From the NCBI GenBank assembly GCA_002429085.1, contig DIYR01000024.1, positions 1 to 18,509 of the forward strand: a DNA stretch of 18,509 nucleotides. The letters are read 5' to 3'. Below are positions 8,354 to 15,636 of this stretch, piece after piece. The notes beneath the pieces are model-generated. The model saw only the letters and a program-made list of their open reading frames with translations, searched no databases and was not told the origin of the DNA. The DNA comes from Flavobacteriales bacterium UBA6049 (GTDB lineage: Bacteria; Bacteroidota; Bacteroidia; Flavobacteriales_G; Salibacteraceae). The number at the start of each line of letters is the position of its first letter. Within the stretch, counting starts at the first letter, position 1. Both the position numbers and the translations under genes were made by a program.

Positions 8354-8382
8354 TGGTGTTTAAAGCAGCGGAAGTGCGATGG

Positions 8383-10356
8383 TTAGCGAGATGTATGCCC
8401 TTCTGTATGAAGGGTTTTACGGTTTTCCCAAATAAGTTGTAAGTCTTTCCAAATAGAATAGTTGTTTGCGTAATTAAAATCTGAAGAACTTCTATTACTG
8501 GAAATTTTATTTTTAGATTCGGTTTTCGAGCTGAGAGTAATGATTGGAGGCTTGATTTTAGGTAAAATTTTCTTTTGGTCTGTGTTTGAAGAGTATCCAA
8601 CCCAGGTATTTTTCCCAATTAAAACACGTATTGCAGAGCGGAATGTATCAACAGGTTTCGAGTGATACCAGAATAAAATTGGGAAAGAAACTACAGTGAA
8701 GGTAGATATAGCAAAATCAAGTAAACGTTTTGAACGTTGATTTGCTTTGGTTCCAATGTTGTTTAATGCAAGAAACGAATAGAACTCTCCAGGGTTGTTT
8801 ACGGAGTTGCTACCAATGATGAATGAACTTTCGGGTGGTGCAATTTTATATTCTAAATTGTATTTGTTGAGTCTGGTCATTTGAGAGATAATTGCATCTC
8901 CAGATAAATCATTTAAACAGAAAATGAGTTCGTTTAAATGAAATGCCTCTATTATTTCAGGTAGATCTGAAACTTTACCTACATATGTTTCTCTTTTTTC
9001 TGCTTGATCGTTCGGGTTGATTTCAAGAACAAAATCTGGGTATATGCCCGTTTCTGTTAATAATCCTTCAACACGATTTACTTCACTAGGACTACCAACA
9101 ATGCCGAAACGTTTCTTGATTCTTTGAGCAAATTGAAATCCAGATATGTTTAAAAGATTCAAAACTGTTCGGATGCTTAAGATACCTATCAAAGAGAAAA
9201 GCCCAGAGGCAAGAATACTAACCCGAGAAAAGCGCAAAGATGAAGGCATTAGGCTATAAACAACCAAAAGAGCAAGTGTTCCAACACCCACACCTTTGAT
9301 AATTCTTTTTAATTCAATGGGCTTGTCATAACCACCATACAAGTAAGTGAACAGTAAGATTAAAGTAATATAGCTTGGAGGAGCGTATAGTAGAAGAGAA
9401 GTAGGGTAGGTAAATCCTGTGTAATCTTGGTATACAGTCAAGAAGCCAAGAAGAAGGGCAGAGCTTAGAACGAAATCTACCAGAGGTAATGCTATGGCAT
9501 CAATGAGTCTTTTTAGCAGTGATAAGAATGCCCTAAAATAGATAGCTAGGTTAATGAAAAATCGGAAAAGCCCAGCGTGTTGTTTGTTGAAATGTTTCTC
9601 TGCGAAAATGATCATCGCATTGTAGAATACAAACACGTAGTTGATGCTTCCTTTCTTGGTACTTTCACCTTTGTAATGAATAATACGAGTATCAGACAGG
9701 TAGTAGTTTTCGTATCCTGCTAACTTAATTCGCCACGATAAGTCAATATCTTCTCCATACATAAAGAAGGTTTCGTCTAACAAGCCAACTTCATCCAAAA
9801 CATCTTTTCGCATCCACATGAATGCACCAGCCAAAATTTCGATGGAATGATTCTCAAACTCATCCAAATAGCCAAGATGATATCTTCCAAATCGTTTGGA
9901 TTTAGGGAAGAGAGAGGCAAGCCCAAAAACCTTGTAAAAAGCTACTTCTGGAGTTGGTAAACCTCTTTTTGATTCTGGCAGGAACCTTCCTTTTCCATCG
10001 ACCATTCTTACCCCTAAAGCTCCCGCATTAGGGTGATTCTCCATAAAATCAAAGCACTTTTTGAAAGTATCTTCTTCAACAATAGTGTCTGGGTTTAAGA
10101 GTAAAACATACTTACCCTCACTTTCACGTATGGCTTGATTGTTTGCTATAGAAAAACCAACGTTGTCTTCGTTAGCAATTAACTTTACCCAAGGAAATCT
10201 TTCGCGTACCATGGCATTAGAGCCATCCATTGAGTTGTTGTCTACTACCCAAGTTTCAACTACCAAATCTTTAGAAGCTCTCTGAACAGAAATTAAGCAC
10301 TGTTCTAGAAAGTACTTTACGTTATAGTTTACAATAACTACTGAAAGATGAACCAT
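8383..10356 (-). CDS. Family 2 glycosyltransferase fused to a membrane region and a degenerate polyprenyl-phosphate sugar transferase-like tail
   Basis: This is a 657-residue protein. Residues 1-255 are a GT-A family 2 glycosyltransferase: SVVIVNYNVK, VVDNNSMDG, LLLNPDT (about 86-91, DXD-like) and GEDIDLSWR (201-209), as in rhamnosyltransferase-like enzymes. Residues about 265-400 hold several hydrophobic segments. Residues about 415-540 resemble the CoA-binding-like domain of WbaP/CapD-type proteins (RFGIVGSPSEVNRVEGLL, then LNELIFCLNDLSG). The tail keeps scraps of a bacterial sugar transferase (KRLLDFAIS, IGKNTWVGY, NYANNYSIWKDLQLIW), but I see no acidic catalytic core or LVGPRP-like block. 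It probably adds a sugar to a membrane-bound glycan precursor. Its ATG is one base after the stop of recR, so both are likely co-transcribed. Confidence 0.88.
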   Translation of the reverse strand: MVHLSVVIVNYNVKYFLEQCLISVQRASKDLVVETWVVDNNSMDGSNAMVRERFPWVKLIANEDNVGFSIANNQAIRESEGKYVLLLNPDTIVEEDTFKKCFDFMENHPNAGALGVRMVDGKGRFLPESKRGLPTPEVAFYKVFGLASLFPKSKRFGRYHLGYLDEFENHSIEILAGAFMWMRKDVLDEVGLLDETFFMYGEDIDLSWRIKLAGYENYYLSDTRIIHYKGESTKKGSINYVFVFYNAMIIFAEKHFNKQHAGLFRFFINLAIYFRAFLSLLKRLIDAIALPLVDFVLSSALLLGFLTVYQDYTGFTYPTSLLLYAPPSYITLILLFTYLYGGYDKPIELKRIIKGVGVGTLALLVVYSLMPSSLRFSRVSILASGLFSLIGILSIRTVLNLLNISGFQFAQRIKKRFGIVGSPSEVNRVEGLLTETGIYPDFVLEINPNDQAEKRETYVGKVSDLPEIIEAFHLNELIFCLNDLSGDAIISQMTRLNKYNLEYKIAPPESSFIIGSNSVNNPGEFYSFLALNNIGTKANQRSKRLLDFAISTFTVVSFPILFWYHSKPVDTFRSAIRVLIGKNTWVGYSSNTDQKKILPKIKPPIITLSSKTESKNKISSNRSSSDFNYANNYSIWKDLQLIWENRKTLHTEGHTSR

Positions 10357-10357
10357 A

Positions 10358-10975
10358 TTAATGCTTCAAAGATGATTCGTAAGGTAATCTGTTAACTAAG
10401 CTTCTACCAAGGGTTACCTCATCAATGTACTCTAGCTCATCGCCAATGGCAACTCCTCTTGCCAAAGTTGTGACTTTCACATCAAATGACGAGAGCTTTT
10501 TATATAAATAGAAATTAGTGGTATCACCTTCCATAGTTGTTGATAGAGCTAAGATGATTTCTTTTATACCACCTGTACTAACACGTTCCAATAACGATTC
10601 AATGTTCAAATCTGTTGGTCCAATTCCATCTAACGGTGAAATGTTACCTCCTAGTACATGATAGGTTCCAGTGAATTGTTGAGTGCTTTCAATAGCCAGA
10701 ATATCTTTTAGATCTTCTACTATGCAAATTTGTTCTTGATCTCTTTTAGGATTATTACAAATGCTACAAAGCGGTTCATCACTAATGTTATGACATTGCT
10801 TACAAAACTGAACATGTTCTTTCAGGTTAAGGAATGCCTGTCCAAACTGTTTTACTTCATCGTTTGATTGCTTCAATAAAAATAGGGCAAGGCGCAATGC
10901 CGTTTTACGTCCTACACCTGGTAGAGAAGCAAATTGATTGACTGCTTCTTGTAAATATGCCGATGGAATTTCCAT
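10358..10975 (-). CDS. recR: Recombination mediator protein RecR
   Basis: This 205-residue protein has the usual RecR length. A helix-hairpin-helix covers SLPGVGRKTALRL (residues 17-29). A four-cysteine zinc finger follows at C58, C61, C70 and C73 (FCKQCHNISDEPLCSICNNP). A Toprim domain begins at CIVEDLKDILAIES (about 84) and a C-terminal block GRSLVNRLPYE closes the protein. RecR works with RecO (and RecF) to load RecA on SSB-coated DNA during gap repair. It is divergent from the symporter gene with about 65 nt between the two ATGs, and is followed after one base by the glycosyltransferase gene. Confidence 0.97.
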   Translation of the reverse strand: MEIPSAYLQEAVNQFASLPGVGRKTALRLALFLLKQSNDEVKQFGQAFLNLKEHVQFCKQCHNISDEPLCSICNNPKRDQEQICIVEDLKDILAIESTQQFTGTYHVLGGNISPLDGIGPTDLNIESLLERVSTGGIKEIILALSTTMEGDTTNFYLYKKLSSFDVKVTTLARGVAIGDELEYIDEVTLGRSLVNRLPYESSLKH

Positions 10976-10980
10976 GGCGC

Positions 10981-10988
10981 CAAAGTTA
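10981..10988 (-). promoter_or_regulatory. Candidate -7 box of recR
   Basis: On the minus strand TAACTTTG matches TAnnTTTG exactly and ends 5 nt before the recR ATG. If used, the transcript would begin at or next to the start codon, giving a leaderless mRNA. No TTG is found at the proper -33 distance, so support is partial. Confidence 0.35.
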
Positions 10989-11040
10989 ATCGCAATAAGC
11001 TGCTAATTCTCATTTGTGCGAAATGCATTTCTTTGCTCAT

Positions 11041-12507
11041 ATGGCTCCATGGCTAGTAGTGTTAGTATTAGTCGCGTACTTTGCGGCATTAGTTGGAATT
11101 GCATATTTCACCAAAGACGATTCGAATACGGCTTTTTTTAGTGGAAAAAAACAGTCTCCCTGGTATGTAGTGGCTTTCGGAATGATTGGTGCTTCATTAA
11201 GCGGGGTGACATTTATTTCTGTTCCTGGGTGGGTTGAGAGCAGTCAATTTTCTTATTTTCAAATGGTATTGGGTTACTTACCTGGTTATTGGGTGATTGC
11301 AGGAGTCTTGTTGCCTTTGTATTATAAGCTCAACCTTACGTCAATCTATACATATCTAAAAGACCGATTTGGCATTTGGTCGTACCGTTCTGGAGCTATG
11401 TATTTTTTATTGAGTAGGATAATTGGAGCTTCGTTTCGCCTGTACTTGGTTGCTATAACGTTAGACTATGTTGTCTTTCAAGAGTTAGATTGGGAGGTTC
11501 CGTTTATTGTAACGGTTAGTATTACTATCGCATTGATTTGGTTGTATACCAATAGCGGGGGAATTAAAACAATTATCTGGACAGATACGCTTCAAACCTT
11601 ATTTATGTTGTTGGCAGTTGTGTTAACAATTTGGGGTATTGGGTCATCGTTAGGTTGGTCGCTCGGTGAAATGGTAGATCAAATTGCAGCTAGCGAGTAT
11701 TCCCAAACGTTCTTCTTTGATGATTGGAATGATAAGAGACACTTTGTAAAGAACTTTTTGGCAGGAATGTTTATTGCTATCGTAATGACTGGCTTAGATC
11801 AAGATATGATGCAAAAAAACTTGAGTTGTAAAAACTTAAAAGAGGCGCAGAAGAATATGTATTGGTTTAGTACTTCTCTGGTGTTCGTAAATGCGCTTTT
11901 TCTTGGTTTAGGAGCATTGTTGTTCTTGTATGCAGGTGAAATGGGGATTCCTATTCCAGAGAAGAAAGACTACCTGTTTGCAACCGTTGCGATGGGGGGA
12001 ACATTGAATACTGCCGTAGGCTTATTATTTATTGTTGGGTTAGTGGCAGCGGCATATTCAAGTGCTGACTCTGCTCTTACTAGCTTAACAACTTCGTTTT
12101 GTATTGACTTTTTGGATGTAGAGTCAAAAGATGAAAAAACTCAGATAAGGTTACGTAAGCAAGTTCATGTTGGTATGAGCTTAGTTCTAATACTAGTAAT
12201 TAGTGGATTTAAACTAATTCATAATGATAGTGTGATTGCTGAGTTGTTTACAGCTGCTGGATTTACATATGGTCCGTTGTTAGGGTTATTTGCATTTGGT
12301 TTGTTTACTACATATAGAATAAAAGACAGGCGCGTGTTGTTTGTGGTGGTATTGGCACCTGTAGTATCATATTTATTAAAGAAGTATAGCGTAGTGTTAT
12401 TTGATGGGTATCAGATTGGTTTTGAGGTGCTTTTGGTGAATGGGTTGTTGACTTTTATAGGCTTGTTGCTAATTATTTCAAAACACGATGCAACTATTCG
12501 GTCTTAA
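11041..12507 (+). CDS. Sodium:solute symporter (SSS family)
   Basis: This is a 488-residue integral membrane protein with about 13 hydrophobic segments. The block SPWYVVAFGMIGASLSGVTF followed by ISVPGW is typical of Bacteroidota SSS transporters. The TM8 block VAAAYSSADSALTSLTTSF carries the serines that in the family form the second sodium site. The segment NSGGIKTIIWTDTLQTL is also family-typical. It couples Na+ entry to uptake of an organic solute in the inner membrane; the substrate cannot be deduced. The reading frame is open upstream to a TTG at 11014, with an ATG at 11023. I prefer the ATG at 11041 because MAPWLVVLVLVAYF places the start right before TM1, as in relatives. It is divergent from recR and ends in a clear terminator. 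Confidence 0.92.
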   Translation: MAPWLVVLVLVAYFAALVGIAYFTKDDSNTAFFSGKKQSPWYVVAFGMIGASLSGVTFISVPGWVESSQFSYFQMVLGYLPGYWVIAGVLLPLYYKLNLTSIYTYLKDRFGIWSYRSGAMYFLLSRIIGASFRLYLVAITLDYVVFQELDWEVPFIVTVSITIALIWLYTNSGGIKTIIWTDTLQTLFMLLAVVLTIWGIGSSLGWSLGEMVDQIAASEYSQTFFFDDWNDKRHFVKNFLAGMFIAIVMTGLDQDMMQKNLSCKNLKEAQKNMYWFSTSLVFVNALFLGLGALLFLYAGEMGIPIPEKKDYLFATVAMGGTLNTAVGLLFIVGLVAAAYSSADSALTSLTTSFCIDFLDVESKDEKTQIRLRKQVHVGMSLVLILVISGFKLIHNDSVIAELFTAAGFTYGPLLGLFAFGLFTTYRIKDRRVLFVVVLAPVVSYLLKKYSVVLFDGYQIGFEVLLVNGLLTFIGLLLIISKHDATIRS

Positions 12508-12565
12508 CTTGAGTCTATTGGTTAAGAACATTCTACTATATTTTCGCCCATTGAGAAAGTTCAAG

Positions 12566-12594
12566 AGCCTCGTTTATGTACGAGGCTTTTTTTT
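12566..12594 (+). terminator. Rho-independent terminator of the symporter gene
   Basis: A perfect 8-bp stem (AGCCTCGT at 12566-12573 with ACGAGGCT at 12580-12587) has a 6-nt loop and is followed by a run of eight T residues. It lies about 60 nt after the stop codon. Confidence 0.92.
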
Positions 12595-12606
12595 GTGTTA
12601 ATTTAT

Positions 12607-12648
12607 TTTTGAGAATGAATTCTCAAAATGAGATCAAATTCTCAAAAA
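12607..12648. repeat. Tandem pair of dyad-symmetric operator-like elements
   Basis: Two 16-bp elements, TGAGAATGAATTCTCA (12610-12625) and TGAGATCAAATTCTCA (12629-12644), match at 13 of 16 positions and start 19 bp apart. Each has inverted arms TGAGA and TCTCA. The first extends to perfect 10-bp arms (TTTTGAGAAT at 12607-12616, ATTCTCAAAA at 12619-12628). A looser half site, ATTCTCCAAA, follows at 12662. The position between the symporter terminator and the lipoprotein gene suggests a binding site for a dimeric regulator of the latter. Confidence 0.6.
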
Positions 12649-12652
12649 TGGA

Positions 12653-12682
12653 TTAAGCATGATTCTCCAAATTTTATATTTA
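12653..12682 (+). promoter_or_regulatory. Weak candidate promoter of the LruC lipoprotein gene
   Basis: TTA (12653-12655), then 19 nt, then TATATTTA (12675-12682) is a near match to TTG-N19-TAnnTTTG, with one mismatch in each element. It lies immediately downstream of the dyad elements and would give a leader of about 55-60 nt to the ATG at 12747. Confidence 0.3.
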
Positions 12683-12746
12683 TCTGATAATGAGGTTTTT
12701 GCCTTTTGGAATGCCATTGGTTATCTTGAAGTCAAACATGATCATT

Positions 12747-14705
12747 ATGAAAAAGTTACAACTCTTTAGCTTATTGGTTTTGATCTTCCTCGGCTGTCGA
12801 AAAGACGTAGATGAAGTAACCAATACACCAACTATTCCTTTGGCGGAATTCAATTATACTACTACCGGAAACGTTTCTGTTGAGATAGATGCAACAGCAG
12901 CTCTTTCTGGCGCAACATTCGAATTGTACACTGAAGACCCAGAAGAGGGTGGAAAGTTATTAAGTAAGGGAATGATTGGTGAAAATGGAAAATTTCGTGG
13001 TTCTCTCATGCTTTCTAGAGCTCAGAAATCTGTTTACTTAAAATCTACTTACGCTGGTTTACCTGGAGAAATAACGATTCCAATTAACCGAGACTTGGCA
13101 ATATTAGATTATGCTGCATTTTCCGGGAAGTTTTCTGGTAAGCGAGGTGGAGGTGAAGGTTACGTGGCCAATACACCAGCTCCAGTAGTAGTAAATGGTA
13201 TACCGTATGCTTATATGGGGAGCTTTAATAATGCTGGATACCCATCTTATCTAACTCCTATAGCAGATGTAGTAGATCAAAGCTTATTGGCAGATATTAA
13301 TGCTTCTTTACCAGAAGGTACAAGGGTACCAAATACAAATCCGCAATTTATTCCTCAGGGAAATGCTGCTGATTTGCAATTGACGGATAGTGCAGATGTT
13401 TGGGTAACTTTTGTTCATGAAGGTGCGGGTTACAGAAATGCACTTGGTTATTACGTGTATGATGTGTCAAATCCTCCAACATCGAAAAGTCAGATAGACA
13501 CGATATATACCATTTTCCCTAATTCTTCTTTTGCTGGTTCTGGAGGGCAATTGAGTTCTGGAGATAAAGTATGGTTAGGTTCGTTTGGAGCAGGTAAAGC
13601 CATTGGTTGGGTTCTATTTCAGAATGCCTTCAACACAACCTCAGTACGATTTAATAATCTGAACTTATTCAGTAATCCAGATTTTAATCCTGAATCTAAT
13701 GCGAGTTTAAGACAGCACTTAGCCATGTTGTATCACCCAACACGTGATTTGGTTTTACTCGGGTTCGAAGATATTGCCAGAGATAACCCAGCTTGTGATC
13801 AAGATTTTAATGATGCCATTTTTTATGTAACAACTAATCCGATTGATGCTTTTGTAACAAGCAACATTCCAGTTATGAATACAACTGCTAATTCAAATAA
13901 TGATATCGATAACGATGGAGTATTGAACTCAAGTGATGATTATCCAAATGACCCGAATAAAGCATTTGATAACTACGTGCCTTATGAAGGAGGATTCTCT
14001 AGCATTGCTTTTGAAGATTTATGGCCAGCACGTGGAGATTATGATTTTAATGATTTAGTGATGAGCATCAACTACAAGTCAATTACGAACGCATCTGGTC
14101 AGGTAACTGCTTTAGAGTATAAGATGTTTGTTCGTCATATTGGAGCTTCGTTCCATAATGGGTTCGGGTTTTCTTTGCCAATTCCAGCTTCACAGGTTAG
14201 TAGTGTAACAGGAATTAATCTTACTAAAGGGTTAATTACTACCGATGGTAAAGGACTTGAAATGGGACATTCGAATGCGGTTATTATTGTTTTTGACGAT
14301 GCGTTTGATAACCAAAGTGATACCATAACACTTAGTGTTAATTTAAGTAGTCCGTTTAGTTTGGCAGCGTTAAATCAGCAAGGTACTAACCCATTCATTT
14401 TTGTGGATGGAGACAGAGGTAGAGAAGTACATTTAATTGGTCAAGAGCCTACTTCAAAGATGAATAACTCATATTTTGGACAAAGTGCAGATGTGTCAAA
14501 CCCTAGCACAGGAACATATTTTATTGGATCTGAAAATGATCCTTGGGCAATTGAAATTAACGATGAGTATGTGCCACCTCTAGAAAAGATAGATATCAGA
14601 ACTGCTTACACTCGTTTTAATACTTGGGTAGATACTAGAGGAGGTCAATATCCAGATTGGTATCAAAACAAAAGTGGTTATCGTGTGAATTCGAGATTGC
14701 AATAG
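12747..14705 (+). CDS. LruC-domain lipoprotein with DUF4114 domain
   Basis: This is a 652-residue protein. I start at the ATG at 12747 because it gives a proper lipoprotein signal (MKKLQLFSLLVLIFLGC, C17); the in-frame ATG at 12690 would add 19 unrelated residues in front of the signal. After C17 the sequence RKDVDE is rich in charge, like the surface-export signal of Bacteroidota lipoproteins. Residues about 225-362 look like DUF4114, ending with CDQDFNDAIFYV. A calcium-binding-like DIDNDGVLNSSDDYPNDP lies at 386-403. From about 408 comes the LruC domain (SSIAFEDLWPARGDYDFNDL, MFVRHIGASFHNGFGFSLP). Its molecular role is unknown; it is probably an outer-membrane or surface-attached protein. 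It has its own terminator and lies downstream of paired dyad elements. Confidence 0.9.
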   Translation: MKKLQLFSLLVLIFLGCRKDVDEVTNTPTIPLAEFNYTTTGNVSVEIDATAALSGATFELYTEDPEEGGKLLSKGMIGENGKFRGSLMLSRAQKSVYLKSTYAGLPGEITIPINRDLAILDYAAFSGKFSGKRGGGEGYVANTPAPVVVNGIPYAYMGSFNNAGYPSYLTPIADVVDQSLLADINASLPEGTRVPNTNPQFIPQGNAADLQLTDSADVWVTFVHEGAGYRNALGYYVYDVSNPPTSKSQIDTIYTIFPNSSFAGSGGQLSSGDKVWLGSFGAGKAIGWVLFQNAFNTTSVRFNNLNLFSNPDFNPESNASLRQHLAMLYHPTRDLVLLGFEDIARDNPACDQDFNDAIFYVTTNPIDAFVTSNIPVMNTTANSNNDIDNDGVLNSSDDYPNDPNKAFDNYVPYEGGFSSIAFEDLWPARGDYDFNDLVMSINYKSITNASGQVTALEYKMFVRHIGASFHNGFGFSLPIPASQVSSVTGINLTKGLITTDGKGLEMGHSNAVIIVFDDAFDNQSDTITLSVNLSSPFSLAALNQQGTNPFIFVDGDRGREVHLIGQEPTSKMNNSYFGQSADVSNPSTGTYFIGSENDPWAIEINDEYVPPLEKIDIRTAYTRFNTWVDTRGGQYPDWYQNKSGYRVNSRLQ

Positions 14706-14737
14706 GGTGGATTCATAGTGATTCATGTTGTTTGGTT

Positions 14738-14774
14738 AGGCCGAAGATGCGGGGGAGTGTCTTCGGCCTTTTTT
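14738..14774 (+). terminator. Rho-independent terminator of the LruC lipoprotein gene
   Basis: A 10-bp stem (AGGCCGAAGA at 14738-14747 with TCTTCGGCCT at 14760-14769) encloses a 12-nt purine-rich loop and is followed by TTTTTT. It lies 32 nt after the stop codon. Confidence 0.92.
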
Positions 14775-14856
14775 ATGGTTTTGTCCGTTAGCTACCAATT
14801 AGCTTTCTCGATGATTTATATCTTTAAAAGTTAAATCAATTAATATTCAAGCAAAC

Positions 14857-15636
14857 ATGAAAAAAACCTTTACACTCACACTTTTCACCTGCTCATTGGC
14901 AGGAATGGCGTTGTTACTTTCTTTTAGTAATGGAAACAACAATAATCTGGTAGATTTTACTGGAGCGCCAAGTTCTAGTGGTACCTGTGCTAATTGCCAT
15001 AGCATGTTAACTAGTGGATCTGGTCTTACATTAGCTGGTATAGGTACAGATTACAAACCAGACAGTACATATAACTTGACCTTAACTATAGATCAACCAG
15101 GTGCAACAAACGGTTTTCAATTAACAATTATTGATGCTTCTGGTAATTCTGTTGGGACATTGACTCCAGGAAGTGATAATGTAGTAAAATCCATTAATGG
15201 AAGAAGTTTAGTTCAGCATGGTTCAGCAAAGAGCGGTGATTCTTGGGACTTTACTTGGCAAGCTCCCGCTTCTGATGCAGGTCAATTATCAATTTATATG
15301 AGCGGAAATGCAGCCAATGGAAATGGTGGTACAAGTGGAGATCAGATCTATAACCTATCGCAAACATTAGATTTAGAAAACAATACATCTACTGCAAATA
15401 TTACGGCTCAACGTGTAGAAGCTAGATTGTTCCCAATAAGTAACGAGCGCTTACAGGTTGTTGATGTGCAACAAAATCAAACAGCTGTTATTGTAAGTTT
15501 AGAAGGAAGAATCATTCGTCAAGTAAACCTTGTGAAAGGGGTAAATACATTATCAATTCAAGATTTATCAAAAGGGTATTACTTCTTGAAGTTGGAGAAA
15601 GAAACACAACAAGCAATGGCTTTTGTTAAGCCATAG
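14857..15636 (+). CDS. Secreted CxxCH protein with choice-of-anchor V (Reeler-like) domain and T9SS type A sorting signal
   Basis: This is a 259-residue exported protein. Residues 1-26 are a Sec signal (MKKTFTLTLFTCSLAGMALL). Soon after comes GAPSSSGTCANCHSM, a CxxCH motif (C44, C47, H48) that could bind one haem. Residues about 60-160 fit a Reeler-like beta domain (YKPDSTYNLTLTIDQPGATN, GFQLTIIDASGNSVGTL, SWDFTWQAP). Residues about 188-259 are a type IX secretion C-terminal domain (VSLEGRIIRQVNLVKGVNTL, LSKGYYFLKLEKE, FVKP end). I infer export by T9SS to the surface or medium. Whether haem is really bound is unknown, since a single CxxCH is also found in members with no shown redox role. A TATCTTTA sequence at 14819-14826 might be a -7 box but lacks a partner. 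The 3' end overlaps the opposing methyltransferase gene by 11 nt. Confidence 0.9.
   Translation: MKKTFTLTLFTCSLAGMALLLSFSNGNNNNLVDFTGAPSSSGTCANCHSMLTSGSGLTLAGIGTDYKPDSTYNLTLTIDQPGATNGFQLTIIDASGNSVGTLTPGSDNVVKSINGRSLVQHGSAKSGDSWDFTWQAPASDAGQLSIYMSGNAANGNGGTSGDQIYNLSQTLDLENNTSTANITAQRVEARLFPISNERLQVVDVQQNQTAVIVSLEGRIIRQVNLVKGVNTLSIQDLSKGYYFLKLEKETQQAMAFVKP

Noticed and set aside
8286..8618. Minus-strand open frame of 110 codons spanning the end of the glycosyltransferase gene and the E2 promoter
   Set aside because: It overlaps the real glycosyltransferase frame and the well-formed E2 promoter and start codon, with no family resemblance.
12607..12628. The long inverted repeat as a second terminator of the symporter gene
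   Set aside because: The stem is AT-rich with a 2-nt centre and no T tract after it. A strong terminator already lies at 12566-12594.
12690..12746. Upstream in-frame ATG as start of the LruC lipoprotein
   Set aside because: It would put 19 extra residues before a clean lipoprotein signal peptide and lies only about 8 nt after the candidate -7 box.
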